A stretch of 64,000 nucleotides of DNA from JACJWR01 sp963842975 (GTDB lineage Bacteria > Actinomycetota > Actinomycetes > S36-B12 > UBA10799), in contig CAWJIH010000006.1 in the NCBI GenBank assembly GCA_963842975.1, forward strand, positions 211,165-275,164, in the 5' to 3' direction. A program made the position numbers and the translations under genes. Below the pieces are notes generated by a model. That model did not search any database and was not told the DNA's origin. It worked only from the letters and a program-made list of their open reading frames with translations. Shown in pieces: positions 9,686-19,376 of the stretch (positions within the stretch are counted from its first letter, which is position 1; each line of letters begins with the position of its first letter).

Positions 9686-10243
9686 ATGCGTCAAGTGCTC
9701 GATGCGGCCGATATCGACCGCGCCCTAACTCGTATCTCCCACGAGATCATTGAGGCGAATCGGGGGGCGGGAGATCTGGTCATTCTCGGCATCCCCACCA
9801 GGGGCGAGAAACTCGCTCGCCGGATCGCCGATCGGATCTCCACCATTGAGGACACCCCGGTTCCAGCTGGCGCTCTCGACGTCACGCTGTACCGGGATGA
9901 CCTGCAGCTGAAACCGCCACGCAATCTGCTGCCCACTGACATTCCGCGCGGTGGCATCGACGACAAGGTGGTCGTGCTCGTTGATGACGTGCTGTACAGC
10001 GGCCGGACCGTGCGTGCGGCGCTGGACGCCTTGACCGACCTGGGTCGACCTCGTGCGGTGCGGCTGGCGGTGCTCGTGGACCGTGGCCACCGAGAACTCC
10101 CCATTCGGCCTGACCACGTCGGCAAGAACCTGCCGACCTCAACCTTCGAGAAGGTCCAAGTTCGAGTGGCCGAAGCCGATGGATTCGACGGAGTGGTGAT
10201 TGCCGACGACGAATCCCAACGCCAACCGGGAGGCGAATCGTGA
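9686..10243 (+). CDS. pyrR: Bifunctional pyr operon regulator / uracil phosphoribosyltransferase
   Basis: 185 residues with a type I phosphoribosyltransferase fold. The PRPP-binding loop is VVVLVDDVLYSGRTVRAALDAL at about residues 96-116, and the LGIPTRGEKLARRIA segment is typical of PyrR. The protein senses UMP or UTP, binds the leader RNA of its own operon, and keeps some uracil phosphoribosyltransferase activity. It is the first gene of the cluster, directly behind a matching hairpin. The ATG has a clear AAAGG site upstream. It overlaps pyrB by four bases (GTGA). Confidence 0.95.
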   Translation: MRQVLDAADIDRALTRISHEIIEANRGAGDLVILGIPTRGEKLARRIADRISTIEDTPVPAGALDVTLYRDDLQLKPPRNLLPTDIPRGGIDDKVVVLVDDVLYSGRTVRAALDALTDLGRPRAVRLAVLVDRGHRELPIRPDHVGKNLPTSTFEKVQVRVAEADGFDGVVIADDESQRQPGGES

Positions 10244-11187
10244 AGCACCTGCTCTCAGCGGGAGATCTCGACCGCGACGCAGCAGTGGAACTCTTGGACA
10301 CCGCCGTGCAGATGGCTGCGGTGGCAGATCGGCCAGTGAAGAAGCTGCCCACCTTGCGTGGGCGCACAGTGGTGAATCTGTTCTTCGAGGACTCCACCCG
10401 GACCCGGATTTCGTTTGAAGCCGCGGCCAAGCGACTCTCCGCCGATGTGATCAACTTCTCTGCCAAGGGATCCAGCCTCTCCAAAGGGGAGAGCCTCAAG
10501 GACACCGCGCTCACGCTTGAGGCGATGGGTGCCGATGCGGTGGTGATTCGGCATGGATCGTCTGGAGCACCGCACCGCCTGGCCCACTCCGGTTGGATTC
10601 AGGGAAGCGTCCTGAACGCCGGCGATGGCACTCACGAGCACCCGACCCAGGCGCTACTCGACGCATTCACCATCCGTCGGGCCCTGGCTTCGGACTCAGG
10701 TGACCTCGCAGGCCTGCGGGTGACGATCGTCGGCGATGTGTTGCACTCACGCGTGGCGCGTTCCAACGCGCTGCTGCTGGACACCCTCGGCGCTCAAGTG
10801 ACTCTGGTCGCACCCCCGACGCTGCTACCAGTCGGCGTGGAGAACTGGCCCTGCTCGGTGTCGTACGACATCGACGAGAGCATCGTGGACGCGGACGCCG
10901 TGATGATGCTGCGAGTCCAGCGCGAACGCATGAACGACTCCTTCTTCCCCACCGAACACGAGTACTCGCGCCGCTACGGCTTGGACAACGATCGAATGGC
11001 ATCAATGCCGCCCCACTCGATTGTGATGCACCCGGGCCCGATGAACCGGGGAGTCGAGATTGCCGCCGATGTCGCAGACTCGCCGCGCTCGGTGATCGTC
11101 TCGCAGGTCACGAACGGTGTGAGCACCCGAATGGCGGTGCTGTATCGATTGCTGGGCGGCATGAACGAGGGACTGGAGACGTCATGA
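10240..11187 (+). CDS. pyrB: Aspartate carbamoyltransferase catalytic subunit
   Basis: 315 residues. It condenses carbamoyl phosphate with aspartate, the committed step of pyrimidine synthesis. The carbamoyl-phosphate motif STRTR is at residues 52-56 within FFEDSTRTRISFE. HPTQALLD and MMLRVQRERM are also present; the latter is the aspartate-side motif of ATCases and separates it from ornithine carbamoyltransferase. No pyrI regulatory subunit is nearby, as expected for actinobacteria. The GTG start overlaps the stop of pyrR and the stop overlaps the ATG of pyrC (ATGA). Confidence 0.96.
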   Translation: MKHLLSAGDLDRDAAVELLDTAVQMAAVADRPVKKLPTLRGRTVVNLFFEDSTRTRISFEAAAKRLSADVINFSAKGSSLSKGESLKDTALTLEAMGADAVVIRHGSSGAPHRLAHSGWIQGSVLNAGDGTHEHPTQALLDAFTIRRALASDSGDLAGLRVTIVGDVLHSRVARSNALLLDTLGAQVTLVAPPTLLPVGVENWPCSVSYDIDESIVDADAVMMLRVQRERMNDSFFPTEHEYSRRYGLDNDRMASMPPHSIVMHPGPMNRGVEIAADVADSPRSVIVSQVTNGVSTRMAVLYRLLGGMNEGLETS

Positions 11188-12500
11188 CAGCCACGGATTC
11201 CACGTATCTGCTGCGCGGCCCGGCTTTGCTCGGCGGCGATCCGGTCGACATCCGCATCACCGCCGGCATCATCACAGACGTGTCGGCGGCGGGGGAACTC
11301 CCGGAAGATGATGCCGTGGTGGTCGACGGCCGGGGACTGGTGGCCTTGCCAGGCCTCGTTGACCTGCACACCCACTTGCGCGAACCCGGCAGGGAGGACG
11401 CCGAGACGGTCGAATCGGGGAGCCGAGCCGCCGCGCTTGGCGGATTCACCGCAGTGCATGCGATGGCCAACACCGATCCGGTCGCCGATACCGCTGGGGT
11501 GGTGGAGCAGGTGTGGCGGCTGGGCCAGGCTGCGGGTTGGTGCGACGTGCAGCCGATTGGCGCGGTGACGGTGGGTCTCGATGGCGAACGGTTGGCCGAG
11601 TTGGGGGCTATGGCCACCTCCGCAGCCAAGGTGCGCGTGTTCTCCGATGACGGCAAGTGTGTGCACGACCCGCTGGTTATGCGCCGTGCGCTGGAGTACG
11701 TCAAGGCGTTCAACGGCGTCATTGCCCAGCACGCCCAAGATCCACGCCTCACCGCCGGCGCTCAGATGAACGAGTCTGAACTCGCCGGCCGGCTCGGATT
11801 GCGAGGCTGGCCGGCGGTGGCCGAGGAAGCCATCGTGGCCCGCGACATTCTGCTCGCCGAGCACGTCGGGGGACGCCTGCACGTGTGCCACCTTTCCACG
11901 GCGGGAAGCGTCGATTTGGTTCGGTCGGCCAAAGCCCGCGGAGTTGACGTGACCGCAGAGGTGACTCCGCATCACCTGCTGCTCACCGAAGAGCTCGCCG
12001 CCACCTATGACCCGATCTATAAGGTCAACCCGCCGCTGCGCACTGCCGCGGACGTCGCTGCGGTCCGGGCGGGGCTGGCCGACGGCACGATCGACATCGT
12101 GGCCACCGACCACGCTCCGCACCCCACCGAGGACAAGGACTGTGAGTGGTCCGCGGCCGCTATGGGCATGATTGGTCTGGAAACGGCGCTTTCTGTGGTG
12201 GTGGAGACCATGGTGCGCCCGGGCCTGCTCGACTGGGCAGGGGTGGCCCAGCGGATGTCGTCGGCTCCCGCCGCAATCTCGGGAATCCCTGGTCAGGGGC
12301 GCCCGATCGCTGTTGGTGAACCGGCCAACGTGATCCTGGTCGACCCTGAGGTCGAATATCTGGTGGAGCCTATGCAGTCCGCAAGTCGGAGTCGCAACAG
12401 CCCGTACCGGGGCCTCACACTGCCGGCCAAGGTACGTGCGACCTTCTTCCGGGGCCGACCGGTGGTGCTCGACGGCGTGCTCCAGCCGGAGCGCCTGTGA
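11184..12500 (+). CDS. pyrC: Dihydroorotase
   Basis: 438 residues, a zinc amidohydrolase that closes carbamoyl-aspartate to dihydroorotate. The metal motif DLHTHLREPG starts at residue 60 (His62, His64), and TDHAPHPTEDK follows near residue 310. CHLSTAGS is also in place. The length and DxHxHLRxPG form mark the long type I dihydroorotase of Gram-positive bacteria. It is embedded in the pyr operon, with four-base overlaps on both sides. Confidence 0.96.
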   Translation: MTATDSTYLLRGPALLGGDPVDIRITAGIITDVSAAGELPEDDAVVVDGRGLVALPGLVDLHTHLREPGREDAETVESGSRAAALGGFTAVHAMANTDPVADTAGVVEQVWRLGQAAGWCDVQPIGAVTVGLDGERLAELGAMATSAAKVRVFSDDGKCVHDPLVMRRALEYVKAFNGVIAQHAQDPRLTAGAQMNESELAGRLGLRGWPAVAEEAIVARDILLAEHVGGRLHVCHLSTAGSVDLVRSAKARGVDVTAEVTPHHLLLTEELAATYDPIYKVNPPLRTAADVAAVRAGLADGTIDIVATDHAPHPTEDKDCEWSAAAMGMIGLETALSVVVETMVRPGLLDWAGVAQRMSSAPAAISGIPGQGRPIAVGEPANVILVDPEVEYLVEPMQSASRSRNSPYRGLTLPAKVRATFFRGRPVVLDGVLQPERL

Positions 12501-13039
12501 GTCCTGGAGTTACGGACTGGCCGGAGCGTTTGGGGCTCACTCTGGCGATGGTCGCGGTGATTGTGCTGGCCTGCTGGGGTATGTGGCGGGGGTGGCGCAA
12601 CCGAGCGGGTAGGCAAGCGGGTCTGCCCGCTCCGCAGCAAGCGGCCCCGGTGCCCGCTGAAGCCGCAACGTTGGCACATTGCGAGGGTCGCTACATCGGC
12701 ACCGTGCGCGACGGGGACTGGCTCGACCGGATCGTTGCCCACGGTCTTGGTTCGCCCAGCAGGTGCCGCATCGACGTGATCGATGCCGGGGTCAACGTCG
12801 AGCGTGGCAATTCCACCAGCTTCTTCATCCCTCGTGCCGACCTGCGCAAGGTGGGCTCCGGCAAAGGGATCGCTGGGGAAGTAGTGGAATCCGGCGGGTT
12901 GGGAATCATCACCTGGCAACTCGGCGACGCCGTGCTCGCCACAGGATTTAGGGCAGATTCGGCGGTCGCGCAACACAGCGTGCTCACCGCGTTGGAAGAA
13001 CTCATCAGCTCAGCAACCGCTGGAGGTCAGCAGACGTGA
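12497..13039 (+). CDS. Small membrane-anchored protein of the pyr operon
   Basis: 180 residues. One transmembrane helix is visible at about residues 13-30, then a short Pro/Ala-rich linker, then a soluble domain of about 115 residues. The soluble part is mostly beta-strand-like and Gly-rich, with a YIGTVRDGDWLDRI segment near its start. M. tuberculosis has a predicted export or membrane protein (Rv1382) between pyrC and carA, and S. coelicolor has a comparable gene (SCO1485), so position and size suggest the same conserved family. The soluble domain may resemble a bacterial PH-like fold, but I cannot show that here. The function is unknown. Overlapping starts and stops make co-translation with pyrC and carA likely. 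Confidence 0.8.
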   Translation: MSPGVTDWPERLGLTLAMVAVIVLACWGMWRGWRNRAGRQAGLPAPQQAAPVPAEAATLAHCEGRYIGTVRDGDWLDRIVAHGLGSPSRCRIDVIDAGVNVERGNSTSFFIPRADLRKVGSGKGIAGEVVESGGLGIITWQLGDAVLATGFRADSAVAQHSVLTALEELISSATAGGQQT

Positions 13040-14220
13040 TCACATCGACGGTCGCCACACCCCACATTCGCTCAACGGCAGCCCTGCTGCGGCAGCGACG
13101 GTCCGGGGTGTTGGTCCTCGAAGACGGCCGCAGCTTCACGGGTGTGGGATTCGGCGCGGCAGGTACCGCTTTCGGCGAGGCGGTGTTCGCGACCGGCATG
13201 ACCGGCTATCAAGAAACGCTGACCGACCCCTCCTACCGCCGCCAAATCGTCACGATGACGGCCCCGCACATCGGCAACACCGGTATGAACGCCGAAGATC
13301 CCGAATCCTGGCGGATCTGGGTGGCCGGGTTCGTGGTGCGGGAGATGTCGCCGGTGGCGTCGAATTGGCGCGCCGGACAGACCCTGGACGCAGCGCTCAC
13401 CGAAGCTGGGGTGGTCGGCGTCGCAGAGGTTGACACTCGCGCCATCACCCGGCACCTGCGTTCGGCCGGTGCCATGCGGGCCGGACTGTTCACCGGCGAC
13501 GCCGCCCACCAGTCGCCGGACGAACTCGTCGCAGCGGTACTGGACAGCCCGCCGATGGTCGGCGCCGACCTCACCTGCGAGGTGACCACCGCCGAGCCCT
13601 ACACGGTCGAAGCCATTGGCAGCCACGAGTTCACGGTGGTGGCACTGGACTTGGGCATCAAGTCGATGACGCCACATCGGCTGGCCGAACGGGGGGTGAA
13701 GACCATCGTGCTGCCGGCCACCACTTCGGTCGAGGAAATCTTGGCAGCCAATCCAGATGGCATCTTCTTGTCCAATGGGCCGGGAGACCCGGGAGCTGCG
13801 GTTGATGTGGTGCGTTTGGTGCAGGCGGCGCTGGACGCTCGGATCCCGCTATTCGGCATCTGCTTCGGCAACCAGATGCTGGGCCGCGCCCTTGGTCTGG
13901 GCACCTACAAGCTCACCTTCGGCCACCGCGGCATCAACCAACCGGTGAAGGACCTGCGCACCGGCAAGGTTGCCATCACCGCGCACAATCACGGATTCGC
14001 CGTCGATGCGCCCATCGGCACACCATTCGACACGCCTTGGGGCCCGGCTCGGGTGAGCCACGTCTGCCTCAACGATGGCGTCGTGGAAGGACTCGAGTTG
14101 CTCGAAGCGCCAGCGTTCAGTGTGCAATACCACCCGGAAGCAGCGGCCGGTCCGCATGATGCCGCTGGCTTGTTTGATCGATTCGTCGCACTCATGGCCG
14201 ACAACCGGAAAGGTCGGTGA
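13036..14220 (+). CDS. carA: Carbamoyl-phosphate synthase small (glutaminase) subunit
   Basis: 394 residues. It releases ammonia from glutamine and channels it to CarB. The N-terminal CPSase domain includes GxxFGEAVFATGMTGYQE. The class I amidotransferase domain has LSNGPGDPG, the nucleophile Cys276 in GICFGNQMLG, and the His366/Glu368 pair in YHPEA. The usual GHQ after the nucleophile elbow is GNQ here, a variant I recall as common in actinobacteria. The GTG start overlaps the previous stop. Product carbamoyl phosphate serves both the pyrimidine pathway and arginine synthesis. Confidence 0.96.
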   Translation: MITSTVATPHIRSTAALLRQRRSGVLVLEDGRSFTGVGFGAAGTAFGEAVFATGMTGYQETLTDPSYRRQIVTMTAPHIGNTGMNAEDPESWRIWVAGFVVREMSPVASNWRAGQTLDAALTEAGVVGVAEVDTRAITRHLRSAGAMRAGLFTGDAAHQSPDELVAAVLDSPPMVGADLTCEVTTAEPYTVEAIGSHEFTVVALDLGIKSMTPHRLAERGVKTIVLPATTSVEEILAANPDGIFLSNGPGDPGAAVDVVRLVQAALDARIPLFGICFGNQMLGRALGLGTYKLTFGHRGINQPVKDLRTGKVAITAHNHGFAVDAPIGTPFDTPWGPARVSHVCLNDGVVEGLELLEAPAFSVQYHPEAAAGPHDAAGLFDRFVALMADNRKGR

Positions 14221-14226
14221 CGACCC

Positions 14227-17200
14227 ATGCCGCGCCGCGATGACATCTCAAGTGTGCTGGTAATCGGATCAGGGCCCATCGTGATTGGGCAAGCCTGCGA
14301 GTTCGACTACTCGGGCACCCAGGCCTGCCGGGTGCTGAAAGCCGAAGGGCTGCGGGTGATCTTGGTCAACAGCAACCCGGCCACGATCATGACCGATCCG
14401 GAATTCGCTGACGCCACCTACGTGGAACCGATCACCCCAGAGGTGGTCACGTCGGTGATCGCGAAGGAACGCCCAGACGCGCTCCTGCCCACCTTGGGTG
14501 GCCAAACTGCGCTGAACACCGCGATCGCGCTGCATAAGCAAGGCGTGCTCGCCGAATACGACGTCGAACTCATCGGCGCGGATGTCGATGCCATCGAACG
14601 TGGCGAGAATCGCGAGAAGTTCAAAGAAATCGTCGACCAAATCGGGGCCGAGAGTGCCAGGTCGGCGGTCTGCCACACCCTCGACGACTGTTTCGCCGCG
14701 GCTGATGATCTTGGCTACCCGATGGTGGTTCGCCCGTCCTTCACCATGGGCGGAGCTGGATCAGGCATTGCCTACACCCCAGACGACCTGACTCGGATCG
14801 CTGGCGCCGGACTCGCCGCCAGCCCCACTTCCGAGGTGCTGCTGGAGGAGTCCATCCTCGGGTGGAAAGAGTACGAACTCGAGTTGATGCGCGACCATAA
14901 CGACAACGTGGTGGTCGTGTGTTCGATCGAGAATCTCGACCCCATGGGTGTGCACACCGGCGATTCGATCACGGTGGCACCAGCGCTGACGCTGACCGAC
15001 CGGGAGTTCCAACGGCTGCGCGACATCGGCATCGATGTGATTCGGGCCGTCGGCGTCGACACCGGTGGCTGCAACATCCAGTTCGCGGTGAATCCAGAAG
15101 ACGGCCGGATCATCGTGATCGAGATGAATCCGCGGGTGTCGCGATCATCGGCGCTGGCAAGCAAGGCGACGGGATTCCCGATCGCAAAGATTGCCGCCCG
15201 GTTGGCCATCGGCTACACCTTGGATGAGATCACCAACGACATCACCGGCGAGACCCCGGCGTCGTTTGAACCGACGCTGGACTACATCGTGGTGAAGATC
15301 CCCAGGTTCGCCTTCGAGAAGTTCCCTGGCGCGGACACCACTTTGACCACCACCATGAAAAGTGTTGGCGAGGCGATGGCGCTGGGCCGGAACTTCTCCG
15401 AGGCGCTGCAGAAGGCACTGCGGAGCCTGGAGAACCCCGACGCGATCTTTGGCTGGGCCGGGCCCAAATCCGAAGTCGACGCCGCGGACCTGCTGGTGCA
15501 GGCGGCACGGCCCTATGACGGTCGTCTGCGCGACGTGCAGCAAGCCATGTGGGCTGGCGCCACGATCGAACAGGCGCATGCTGCCACCGCTATTGACCCG
15601 TGGTTCCTCGCCCAGATCGAATTGATCAACGCCGTTGCCGACGAGGTCGCGGAAGCCCCGAATCTCGACGCGGAAACCATCCGGCTGGCCAAGAGGCACG
15701 GGTTCTCCGATGCCCAGATCGGTCAGATCCGGGACATGGCCGAGCCGGTGGTGCGCGGAGTGCGCCATGCCCTGGGAATCCGTCCGGTCTACAAGACCGT
15801 CGACACCTGCGCAGCCGAATTCGCCGCCCGCACCCCCTACCACTACTCGGCATACGATTCGGAGACCGAAGTCGCGCCGCGGGAGCGGCCTGCTGTGATC
15901 ATCCTCGGATCGGGTCCGAACCGAATTGGTCAGGGGATCGAGTTCGACTACTCGTGTGTGCATGCAGCCTTGACCTTGAGCGATGCCGGATACGAAACGG
16001 TGATGGTCAACTGCAATCCGGAGACAGTCTCCACCGACTACGACACCTCGGACAGGTTGTATTTCGAGCCGTTGACGGTCGAGGACGTGCTGGAGATTGT
16101 GCACTCCGAACGCCAGGCCGGCCCGGTGCTGGGTGTGATCTGCCAGCTCGGTGGCCAGACGCCCCTGCGGTTGGCTGCGGAGTTGAAGGCGAACGGGGTG
16201 CCGCTGTTGGGCACCTCGCCGGAGGCGATCGACCTGGCAGAGGAACGTGGTGCGTTTGGCCGGGTGCTGGCGGAGGCCGGCTTGCCTGCGCCGAAGCACG
16301 GCACCGCCTTCTCCTTCGTCGAAGCCAAGGCGATCGCCGATGAGATCGGCTACCCGGTGCTGGTTCGCCCCAGCTATGTGCTTGGCGGGCGCGGCATGGA
16401 AATCGTCTACGACGAGTCGATGCTCGCGGAGTACCTCGTGCGTGCCACGGACGTCAATCCGGAACATCCGGTGCTGGTCGACCGCTTCCTTGACGACACC
16501 ATCGAGATCGACGTGGATGCACTCTTCGACGGGGAGGAACTCTTCCTCGGCGGAGTGATGGAGCACATCGAAGAGGCGGGCATCCATTCCGGGGACTCGG
16601 CGTGTTCGCTGCCGCCGGTGACCCTCGGACATTCCGAGATCGAACGCATCCGCACCTCCACCCGCGCCATCGCCGAAGGTGTCGGGGTACGTGGCCTGCT
16701 CAACGTTCAATACGCCCTGTCCGGGGACACCCTCTATGTCCTAGAGGCCAACCCACGGGCCTCGCGTACGGTGCCGTTCGTCTCGAAGGCCACGGCCGTG
16801 CCGCTGGCGAAGGCCGCCGCTCGGATTGCGATCGGCGATTCCATCGCGGTCCTGCGCGCCGAAGGTTTGCTGCCGGTCCAAGACGGTGGTGATTTGCCGG
16901 ACAACGCACCGATAGCGGTCAAAGAAGCAGTCTTGCCGTTTGGTCGGTTCCACGGCGTTGACACCGTGCTGGGCCCCGAGATGCGCTCCACTGGGGAGGT
17001 TATGGGTATCGACAGCGGATTCGGCGCGGCGTACGCAAAATCTCAGGCCGCGGTCTATTCCGCTGGGCTTCCCACCTCGGGGCGGTTGCTGATTTCGGTG
17101 GCCAACCGGGACAAACGCAGCATCATTTTCCCGGTGAAGCGCCTGGTGGATCTCGGCTTTGAGATCGTGGCCACTTCGGGCACCGCCGACGTGTTGCGCC

Positions 17201-17523
17201 GCCACGGAATCCCGGTCACGTCGATTCGCAAGCACTACCAGGGCCCGGGTCAAGGTCCCGACACGATCGAGGCGATCCGATCCGGCGATATTGATCTGAT
17301 CATGAACACTCCGTTTGGGGTGGGTGCTCGCGTGGACGGCTACGAGATCCGCACCGCGGCTGTGCTCAGCGGCACACCCTGCATCACCACTGTGCAGGGT
17401 CTCGGGGCGGCGGTGCAGGGGATCGAATCTGTGGTTGCCGGGCCGTTCGGGGTGAGGTCGCTGCAGGAATACGCAGCCGTGATCCACCATCGGCGCACTG
17501 GAAACAGCGCTGGCGACTCGTGA
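14227..17523 (+). CDS. carB: Carbamoyl-phosphate synthase large subunit
   Basis: 1098 residues, full length. Two homologous ATP-grasp halves are obvious: VLVIGSGPIVIGQACEFDYS near residue 10 and VIILGSGPNRIGQGIEFDYS near residue 560, each followed by NSNPAT or NCNPET. The first half phosphorylates bicarbonate and the second phosphorylates carbamate. The C-terminal MGS-like allosteric domain (about 950-1090) includes SGTADVLRRHGI and NTPFG. It starts 6 nt after carA and overlaps pyrK by one to four bases, depending on the pyrK start. Confidence 0.97.
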   Translation: MPRRDDISSVLVIGSGPIVIGQACEFDYSGTQACRVLKAEGLRVILVNSNPATIMTDPEFADATYVEPITPEVVTSVIAKERPDALLPTLGGQTALNTAIALHKQGVLAEYDVELIGADVDAIERGENREKFKEIVDQIGAESARSAVCHTLDDCFAAADDLGYPMVVRPSFTMGGAGSGIAYTPDDLTRIAGAGLAASPTSEVLLEESILGWKEYELELMRDHNDNVVVVCSIENLDPMGVHTGDSITVAPALTLTDREFQRLRDIGIDVIRAVGVDTGGCNIQFAVNPEDGRIIVIEMNPRVSRSSALASKATGFPIAKIAARLAIGYTLDEITNDITGETPASFEPTLDYIVVKIPRFAFEKFPGADTTLTTTMKSVGEAMALGRNFSEALQKALRSLENPDAIFGWAGPKSEVDAADLLVQAARPYDGRLRDVQQAMWAGATIEQAHAATAIDPWFLAQIELINAVADEVAEAPNLDAETIRLAKRHGFSDAQIGQIRDMAEPVVRGVRHALGIRPVYKTVDTCAAEFAARTPYHYSAYDSETEVAPRERPAVIILGSGPNRIGQGIEFDYSCVHAALTLSDAGYETVMVNCNPETVSTDYDTSDRLYFEPLTVEDVLEIVHSERQAGPVLGVICQLGGQTPLRLAAELKANGVPLLGTSPEAIDLAEERGAFGRVLAEAGLPAPKHGTAFSFVEAKAIADEIGYPVLVRPSYVLGGRGMEIVYDESMLAEYLVRATDVNPEHPVLVDRFLDDTIEIDVDALFDGEELFLGGVMEHIEEAGIHSGDSACSLPPVTLGHSEIERIRTSTRAIAEGVGVRGLLNVQYALSGDTLYVLEANPRASRTVPFVSKATAVPLAKAAARIAIGDSIAVLRAEGLLPVQDGGDLPDNAPIAVKEAVLPFGRFHGVDTVLGPEMRSTGEVMGIDSGFGAAYAKSQAAVYSAGLPTSGRLLISVANRDKRSIIFPVKRLVDLGFEIVATSGTADVLRRHGIPVTSIRKHYQGPGQGPDTIEAIRSGDIDLIMNTPFGVGARVDGYEIRTAAVLSGTPCITTVQGLGAAVQGIESVVAGPFGVRSLQEYAAVIHHRRTGNSAGDS

Positions 17524-18386
17524 TGACTCGCGCAACGCAAGCAGTGCAAGAGGATGCGGAAATCCTCGACCTTGATCGGGTCGGTGACTATTTCCACCTC
17601 ACGCTGGCCGCGCCGCACGCCGCCCAAGGTGTTCGCCCAGGGCATTTCGTGGCGATCGCGGTCGGGGGAGCGGACTCGGCCATGCTGTTGCGCCGAGCCT
17701 TCTCGATCTATCGGGCCGATGAACGCACCGGGACCTTGGAGATTGTGTTTGCCATCCACGGCCGCGGCACTGAGTGGCTGGCACAGGTGCGTCGCGGCAT
17801 GCATGTGAATGTGGTGGCGCCACTGGGCCAACCGTTCACACTGCCGTCGGAACCAGTGCCGTGCGTGCTGGTGGCAGGGGGCTACGGCGCTGCCCCGATG
17901 TTCGAACTCGGCAAACGACTGCGTGACCGTGGTTCCCGAGTGGACATGGTGCTGGGCGCCGCGACCGAGAGTCGGCTGTTCGGAGTGCTCGAAGCCCGGC
18001 GGATCGCGGATTCGGTCGCGATCACCACCGATGACGGAAGTGTTGGTGAGCAGGGAATGGTCACCGCACCGTTGCGGCGGATGATGGCCGCACACAACAC
18101 CGCGGTGGTCTACGCCTGCGGGCCGATGGGCATGCTGGCGGCGGTCGCCGCCATCGCCAGCGACTTCGGAGCCCCCAGCCAATGCGCGGTGGAGGAGTCG
18201 ATGGCGTGCGGCATTGGGGTGTGCATGACGTGTGTGTTGCCGGTGATCGGTGAGGATGGAGTGACTCGAATGGTGCGTTCCTGCACCGATGGTCCGGTGT
18301 TCTTCGGCGACCACGTCCGGTGGAGCGACGTTGGCACCGTTCCGCCGGATACTCTCGGCGCTCCGACAGCCACTGGGGGGCACTGA
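17523..18386 (+). CDS. pyrK: Dihydroorotate dehydrogenase B, electron-transfer subunit
   Basis: 287 residues, a ferredoxin-reductase-like flavoprotein that passes electrons from PyrD to NAD+. The FAD-binding part has LLRRAFSIYR and the NAD-binding part has VLVAGGYGAAPMFELGKRL. The 2Fe-2S ligands are Cys229, Cys234, Cys237 and Cys254 (C-x4-C-x2-C-x16-C), the PyrK pattern. GTG at 17520 is an equally possible start; I prefer the ATG in the TGATG junction with carB. Its presence shows that the adjacent PyrD is the heteromeric NAD-linked class 1B enzyme. Confidence 0.93.
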   Translation: MTRATQAVQEDAEILDLDRVGDYFHLTLAAPHAAQGVRPGHFVAIAVGGADSAMLLRRAFSIYRADERTGTLEIVFAIHGRGTEWLAQVRRGMHVNVVAPLGQPFTLPSEPVPCVLVAGGYGAAPMFELGKRLRDRGSRVDMVLGAATESRLFGVLEARRIADSVAITTDDGSVGEQGMVTAPLRRMMAAHNTAVVYACGPMGMLAAVAAIASDFGAPSQCAVEESMACGIGVCMTCVLPVIGEDGVTRMVRSCTDGPVFFGDHVRWSDVGTVPPDTLGAPTATGGH

Positions 18387-18389
18387 CCC

Positions 18390-19376
18390 ATGGTGGACAT
18401 GTCGACGGCGTTGGGTGTGGCCGAGTTTGCCGCACCGGTCTTCACCGCCAGTGGGTGTGCGGCCGCCGGCCGGGAACTCGACGGATTCTTCGACCTCACC
18501 GCAATCGGTGGGATCGTCACCAAGACCATCATGGCCAAACCTCGTTCGGGTCGAGCTACCCCTCGGATGGCGGAGACGCCGTCGGGAATGTTGAACTCGA
18601 TCGGCCTGCAGGGGCCGGGGATCGAAGCCTTCATCGAGAATGATCTTGCTTGGCTGCGCGAGCGCGGGGCGCGGATCATTGTGTCGATCGCCGGCGGGAC
18701 TGTGGAGGAGTACGCCCACGTGGCTGCCCGGCTGCGCCACCAGCCCGGCATTGCTGCGATTGAAGTGAACATCTCCTGCCCCAACGTGGAAAGCCGGGGA
18801 TTGGTCTTCGCGTGTGATCCGACCGCGGCCGCCGGCGCCGTGGCCGCAGTCCGACGCAACACCAACTCGACGGTCCCCGTGATCGCGAAACTCTCACCCG
18901 ATGTCACCGATCTGGTGGCGATCGCCAACTCGGTGGTGCGGGCCGGTGCGGACGGCCTGGCGATGATCAACACGACCCTTGGTGTCGTGATCGACACGGA
19001 CACTATGCGGCCAGCCCTAGGCGGGATCACCGGCGGTTTGTCGGGGCCGGCGATCCGCCCGATGGCGGTGCGGGCCGTGTGGCAGGTACACGCTGCCATG
19101 CCGGAAGTGCCGATCTTGGGAATGGGCGGGATTCGCAGCGGCCTTGATGCCTTGCAGTTCGTGCTTGCCGGTGCCGCTGCCGTAAGTGTCGGCACTACCA
19201 TCTTCAACGACCCCTCGGCGCCGCTGCGGGTCCAGGTCGAACTGGCACGGGCCTTGGCGGAGCGGGGGTTCGCGTCCTTGTCCGAGGCGGTTGGGTACGC
19301 ACATCGCGGATTGCCGCACCGCCTCAACGAGGCTAGCCGGAATGATCCGCCCGTTGAGTCCCGGAGGAAGTCATGA
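18390..19376 (+). CDS. pyrD: Dihydroorotate dehydrogenase, class 1B catalytic subunit
   Basis: 328 residues; oxidises dihydroorotate to orotate on FMN. The catalytic cysteine is Cys130 in NISCPNVESRG, the position used by soluble class 1 enzymes; membrane class 2 enzymes use serine. The FMN-phosphate region is ILGMGGIRSGLDALQFVLAGA. There is no N-terminal membrane helix, which also excludes class 2. It follows pyrK by 3 nt and overlaps pyrF by 4 nt (ATGA). M. tuberculosis and Streptomyces use class 2 PyrD, so this lineage has the other solution. Confidence 0.94.
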   Translation: MVDMSTALGVAEFAAPVFTASGCAAAGRELDGFFDLTAIGGIVTKTIMAKPRSGRATPRMAETPSGMLNSIGLQGPGIEAFIENDLAWLRERGARIIVSIAGGTVEEYAHVAARLRHQPGIAAIEVNISCPNVESRGLVFACDPTAAAGAVAAVRRNTNSTVPVIAKLSPDVTDLVAIANSVVRAGADGLAMINTTLGVVIDTDTMRPALGGITGGLSGPAIRPMAVRAVWQVHAAMPEVPILGMGGIRSGLDALQFVLAGAAAVSVGTTIFNDPSAPLRVQVELARALAERGFASLSEAVGYAHRGLPHRLNEASRNDPPVESRRKS

